This document shows, in pieces, positions 31,613 to 34,288 of a stretch of 34,288 bases of DNA; the stretch's first letter is position 1; every line of letters starts with the position of its first letter. A model generated the notes under the pieces. The model ran no database searches and was not told the DNA's origin. It saw only the letters and a program-made list of their open reading frames with translations. The DNA is from Acidobacteriota bacterium (GTDB lineage Bacteria > Acidobacteriota > Blastocatellia > HR10 > J050), in NCBI GenBank assembly GCA_003696865.1, contig RFHM01000249.1:1-34288 (forward strand). Direction: 5' to 3'. The position numbers and the translations under genes are program-made.

Positions 31613-34288
31613 CTACTCTAGCTTGAGTGGTTTGGCTTTGGGCAGTAACTCGATATTGGCCCCCCGGACCTGGCGACGAAATGCCGCCACATCTTCTTGG
31701 AAGAAACGATTGAAGTCTCGCAGCACATCTCGAAGCTGCGCCTCTACCCGGTTCAGGTAAGCCTGTTGGGCCGGCGTCGGCCGATTCCAGTGCGACGCAA
31801 TAGCGCGCTGGACGTAACGCAGCCTGGATAACACGTCCGTCTCGGCTACGATACCTTTGGTGTCCGGCGGTTGCCAGAATCGCTTCTCCAGGGCCTTGAG
31901 TTTCTGCTGCAGGTCCTCGGCCGCCTTCTTCAGATCCTCAACCGGGCTCCTTCCATTAGCGCTCTTCTCTTTCTTCTCTTCCCTGCCCTTGAGCTTGGTG
32001 AGGACGGCCTTCACATCGGCGCGCGTCTGCTGGATCCGTTCGACGGCCGTGGCCACGATCTCCTGAAGATGACCCGCTCTCAACAGCGCCTCATAATTGG
32101 CTTGACGATCTTCGGGCGCGATATCGAATCGCGGATCGGGGAGAACGCGCACCTTTCCGCTGACCTCGCGATCTTTGAACGTGATCGTCACGCCATAAAC
32201 GCCAGGAGGGACTTCCGGACCCCGCGGTCGGAAGAAGCCCGTCGGTTCCGGGCGCGGCGGTTCCTTGAACTTATCGCGCCGCAAATCCCAGACGGCGCGA
32301 TTGAGGCCCAGCTTGGCCGGTCCTTTGAAGGTGCGGATGACCTTTCCATCGGCATCGGTGATCTTGATCTCCACTTGCGGCTCTTTCTTCTTCTCTTCCC
32401 TCTCTTCTGGCCCCGCCCGCTCGCTCTCACCGGCTCTCGACGCTCGCTCTTTCTCTTCCGGACGAGGCAATCCGGGCATGTTCAGCCAGTACGTGATGAG
32501 CGCTCCATAGGGTCGATTCTCTCCTCGAAAATCGGTTTGTCCCGGAAACCTGGAGCCGGCGGGTTGCGCCACGCGATACTGCTGGGCATCGGGTATGGTG
32601 AACAGGTGCAGCGGCTCGGACAACACCTCGTCGGACAGCTCGGCCAGCGGGCGAATATCGTCCAGGATGAACGCCGACCGGCCATGGGTTCCCAGGATGA
32701 GATCATGGTCACGAGGATGAATGGCCATATCCATGACGGAGACGGTCGGCACTCCGTGCTTCCAGCGAATCCAGCGTCGCCCGCCATTGAAGGAGACATA
32801 GAGCCCGAACTCCGTGCCCAGGAAGAGAAGATCCGGATTGACGGGATCCTGAACGATGACCAGCGCATAGCCCCAGATATCATCGGTAGCCAGGCTCTGC
32901 CAGGTTCGACCATAGTCCGTCGTTTTGTAGACGTATGGCGTCCAGTTGGCCCGCCGATGATCGTCAAAGACGACGAACGCCGTCGCCGCGTCGAACCGCG
33001 ATGGTTCGATGTGCGGCACCCAGGTATTGGGCGGGACGCCGGGAACGTTCTTCTCCACGCTCGTCCATGAGCGACCGCCATCGCGGGTCACGTGCAGACG
33101 TCCATCGTCGGTCCCCACCCAGATGACGCCTCGTTTCACCGGACTAGGGGCGATGGCCACGATAGTCGTGTAGTTCTCCGCTCCGGTCACGTCCGGCGTC
33201 AAGCCGCCGCTTTCGGCTTGCTTCTGCCACTCCGGGTTATTGGTGGTCAAATCGGGACTGATGATCTCCCAGGTCTCGCCGCGATCAGTCGATCGGTGGA
33301 CGAACTGGCTGCCGAAGTAGATCGTATCGGGATCGAAGGGATCGATGGCCAAGGCCGCATTCCAATTGAATCGCAGCTCGACGCCCTCCGGTGGAGCCGG
33401 CCTGATGTCCTTCCGCTCGCCGGTACGCAGATCCCACCGGACGAGGTATCCTTCCTGGCTCATCGCGTAACCGCGCGTGGGATCGCGGGGATCGGGTACG
33501 GTATCGAACCCATCACCAAAATCGACTTCGTGCCAATGGTGATTTCGAATGCCGCCGCTCTCCCACACCTGGCTCGGACCCTTCCACGATCCATTGTCCT
33601 GCATGCCGCCATAAACGTGGTAGGGCACGGCATTATCGACGCGAATGTGGTAGAACTGCCCCACGGGGAGATTGGCGACGAACCGCCAGCTTCTCCCCCG
33701 ATCCCTACTGATGGCGACGCCGCCATCGTTGCCGTCGATGAGCAGACGCCCGTCCAGCGGATTGATCCACAACGCGTGGTGATCAGGGTGAATGTGGCGG
33801 AATGGAACGAGAATGCGAAACGTCTTGCCTCCATCGTCGGAGACGCTCATCTGCGACCACAGGCTATAGACCCGATTGGGATTCTCGGGATCGACGCGGA
33901 TCTCCGAGAAATAAAACGGGCGATTGCCAACGCGCCGACCCTTGCCGACCACTCTCCACGTCTCGCCGCCATCATTGGAGCGCAGGAGAACATTCTTTTT
34001 CGCTTCCACTAAGGCATAGACGATGCGGGGATCGGATGGAGCAATGGCCAACCCAATGCGACCGAGCTCCCCGGCAGGCAACCCTTCCTTTTCAGTGAGT
34101 CGCTTCCAATGCTCTCCGCCATCGTAGGTGAGATAGAGGCCGGAGCCCGGTCCACCCGAGCGGAAGAACCAGGGCCAGCGACGATAATCCCACATGGCGG
34201 CCAGCAGTTTATTGGGATTGGACGGGTCCATGACCAGATCGGTCGCCCCGGTTCGCTCATCGACGTAGAGGATCTTCTTCCACGTCCG
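31613..34288 (-). CDS. VPS10/sortilin-like Asp-box propeller protein (5' end outside window)
   Basis: The reading frame is open to the right window edge: upstream of the Met at 34231 it continues WKKILYVDERTGATDLV, typical of this family, so the gene is 5'-truncated here. About 890 residues are visible. The first 520 contain repeated Asp-box motifs of a large beta-propeller: LTYDGGEHW, RSNDGGETW, SDDGGKTF, SRDRGRSW, STDRGETW, TRDGGRSW, TTDYGRTW and SFNGGRRW. A charged linker (ERASRAGESERAGPEEREE) and a beta-rich domain with KVIRTFKGPAKLGLNRAVW and PPGVYGVTITF, as in FlgD-like or Ig-like domains, follow. A coiled-coil region (about the last 180 residues) is rich in Lys, Glu and Gln. Such proteins are exported and common in Acidobacteriota; annotation as glycosyl hydrolase is traditional but unproven. 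Confidence 0.9.
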   Translation of the reverse strand, partial: RTWKKILYVDERTGATDLVMDPSNPNKLLAAMWDYRRWPWFFRSGGPGSGLYLTYDGGEHWKRLTEKEGLPAGELGRIGLAIAPSDPRIVYALVEAKKNVLLRSNDGGETWRVVGKGRRVGNRPFYFSEIRVDPENPNRVYSLWSQMSVSDDGGKTFRILVPFRHIHPDHHALWINPLDGRLLIDGNDGGVAISRDRGRSWRFVANLPVGQFYHIRVDNAVPYHVYGGMQDNGSWKGPSQVWESGGIRNHHWHEVDFGDGFDTVPDPRDPTRGYAMSQEGYLVRWDLRTGERKDIRPAPPEGVELRFNWNAALAIDPFDPDTIYFGSQFVHRSTDRGETWEIISPDLTTNNPEWQKQAESGGLTPDVTGAENYTTIVAIAPSPVKRGVIWVGTDDGRLHVTRDGGRSWTSVEKNVPGVPPNTWVPHIEPSRFDAATAFVVFDDHRRANWTPYVYKTTDYGRTWQSLATDDIWGYALVIVQDPVNPDLLFLGTEFGLYVSFNGGRRWIRWKHGVPTVSVMDMAIHPRDHDLILGTHGRSAFILDDIRPLAELSDEVLSEPLHLFTIPDAQQYRVAQPAGSRFPGQTDFRGENRPYGALITYWLNMPGLPRPEEKERASRAGESERAGPEEREEKKKEPQVEIKITDADGKVIRTFKGPAKLGLNRAVWDLRRDKFKEPPRPEPTGFFRPRGPEVPPGVYGVTITFKDREVSGKVRVLPDPRFDIAPEDRQANYEALLRAGHLQEIVATAVERIQQTRADVKAVLTKLKGREEKKEKSANGRSPVEDLKKAAEDLQQKLKALEKRFWQPPDTKGIVAETDVLSRLRYVQRAIASHWNRPTPAQQAYLNRVEAQLRDVLRDFNRFFQEDVAAFRRQVRGANIELLPKAKPLKLE

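Noticed and set aside
31871-33070. Long plus-strand ORF of about 400 residues
   Set aside because: It is antisense to the VPS10-like gene, whose Asp-box repeats are unmistakable; it has no recognisable motifs.

Overview
The window looks like a piece of chromosome from an aerobic, Gram-negative heterotroph, most likely an acidobacterium or a close relative. This is inferred from two gene types common there: an Oar-like TonB-dependent receptor with an N-terminal carboxypeptidase-regulatory domain, and a large VPS10/sortilin-like Asp-box propeller protein. Heme A synthesis genes and an oxidase subunit III indicate aerobic respiration. No rRNA, tRNA, CRISPR array, insertion sequence or phage gene was recognised.

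Left block (44-7269, plus strand): nine closely spaced genes, mostly with good Shine-Dalgarno sites. They encode an acyl-CoA synthetase, an amidohydrolase-2 protein that has lost the usual HxH metal motif, two small membrane proteins, a small basic protein, a bicupin, an NTF2/SnoaL-like protein, a DUF1838-like exported protein and a tandem VOC protein. This resembles an accessory catabolic operon with an unknown substrate. A convergent GntR-family regulator (minus strand) closes the block.

Middle block (8682-23253, plus strand): divergent from gntR lies the outer-membrane receptor, then hyuA1-hyuB1, an isochorismatase-fold amidase, a family III CoA-transferase, an HMG-CoA-lyase-like enzyme, then a second hyuA2-hyuB2 pair. 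A plausible reading is import of a cyclic amide/imide or a ketone, ATP-dependent opening or carboxylation by HyuAB, amide hydrolysis, CoA activation, and retro-Claisen cleavage. The gntR-receptor spacer carries a TTGACA promoter overlapped by two AACA-N4-TGTT palindromes exactly 22 bp apart, a good candidate operator for the whole region.

Right block: a nitrilase-family amidase and a HIT protein, then a stress pair: a Fur-family regulator with PerR-type ligand residues, and a Dps ferritin. A 17-nt motif is shared, in opposite orientation, by the two upstream regions. Next comes a heme A/oxidase maturation group (ctaA, ctaB, oxidase subunit III, DUF420/CtaM-like) behind a perfect TTGACA-18-TATAAT promoter with a 14-bp palindrome. 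A convergent, unrecognised repeat protein with a Cys-rich tail follows. After a 704-bp gap with strong stem-loops comes the 5'-truncated VPS10-like gene, which runs off the right edge.

All similarity statements are by eye from motifs; no database search was run.
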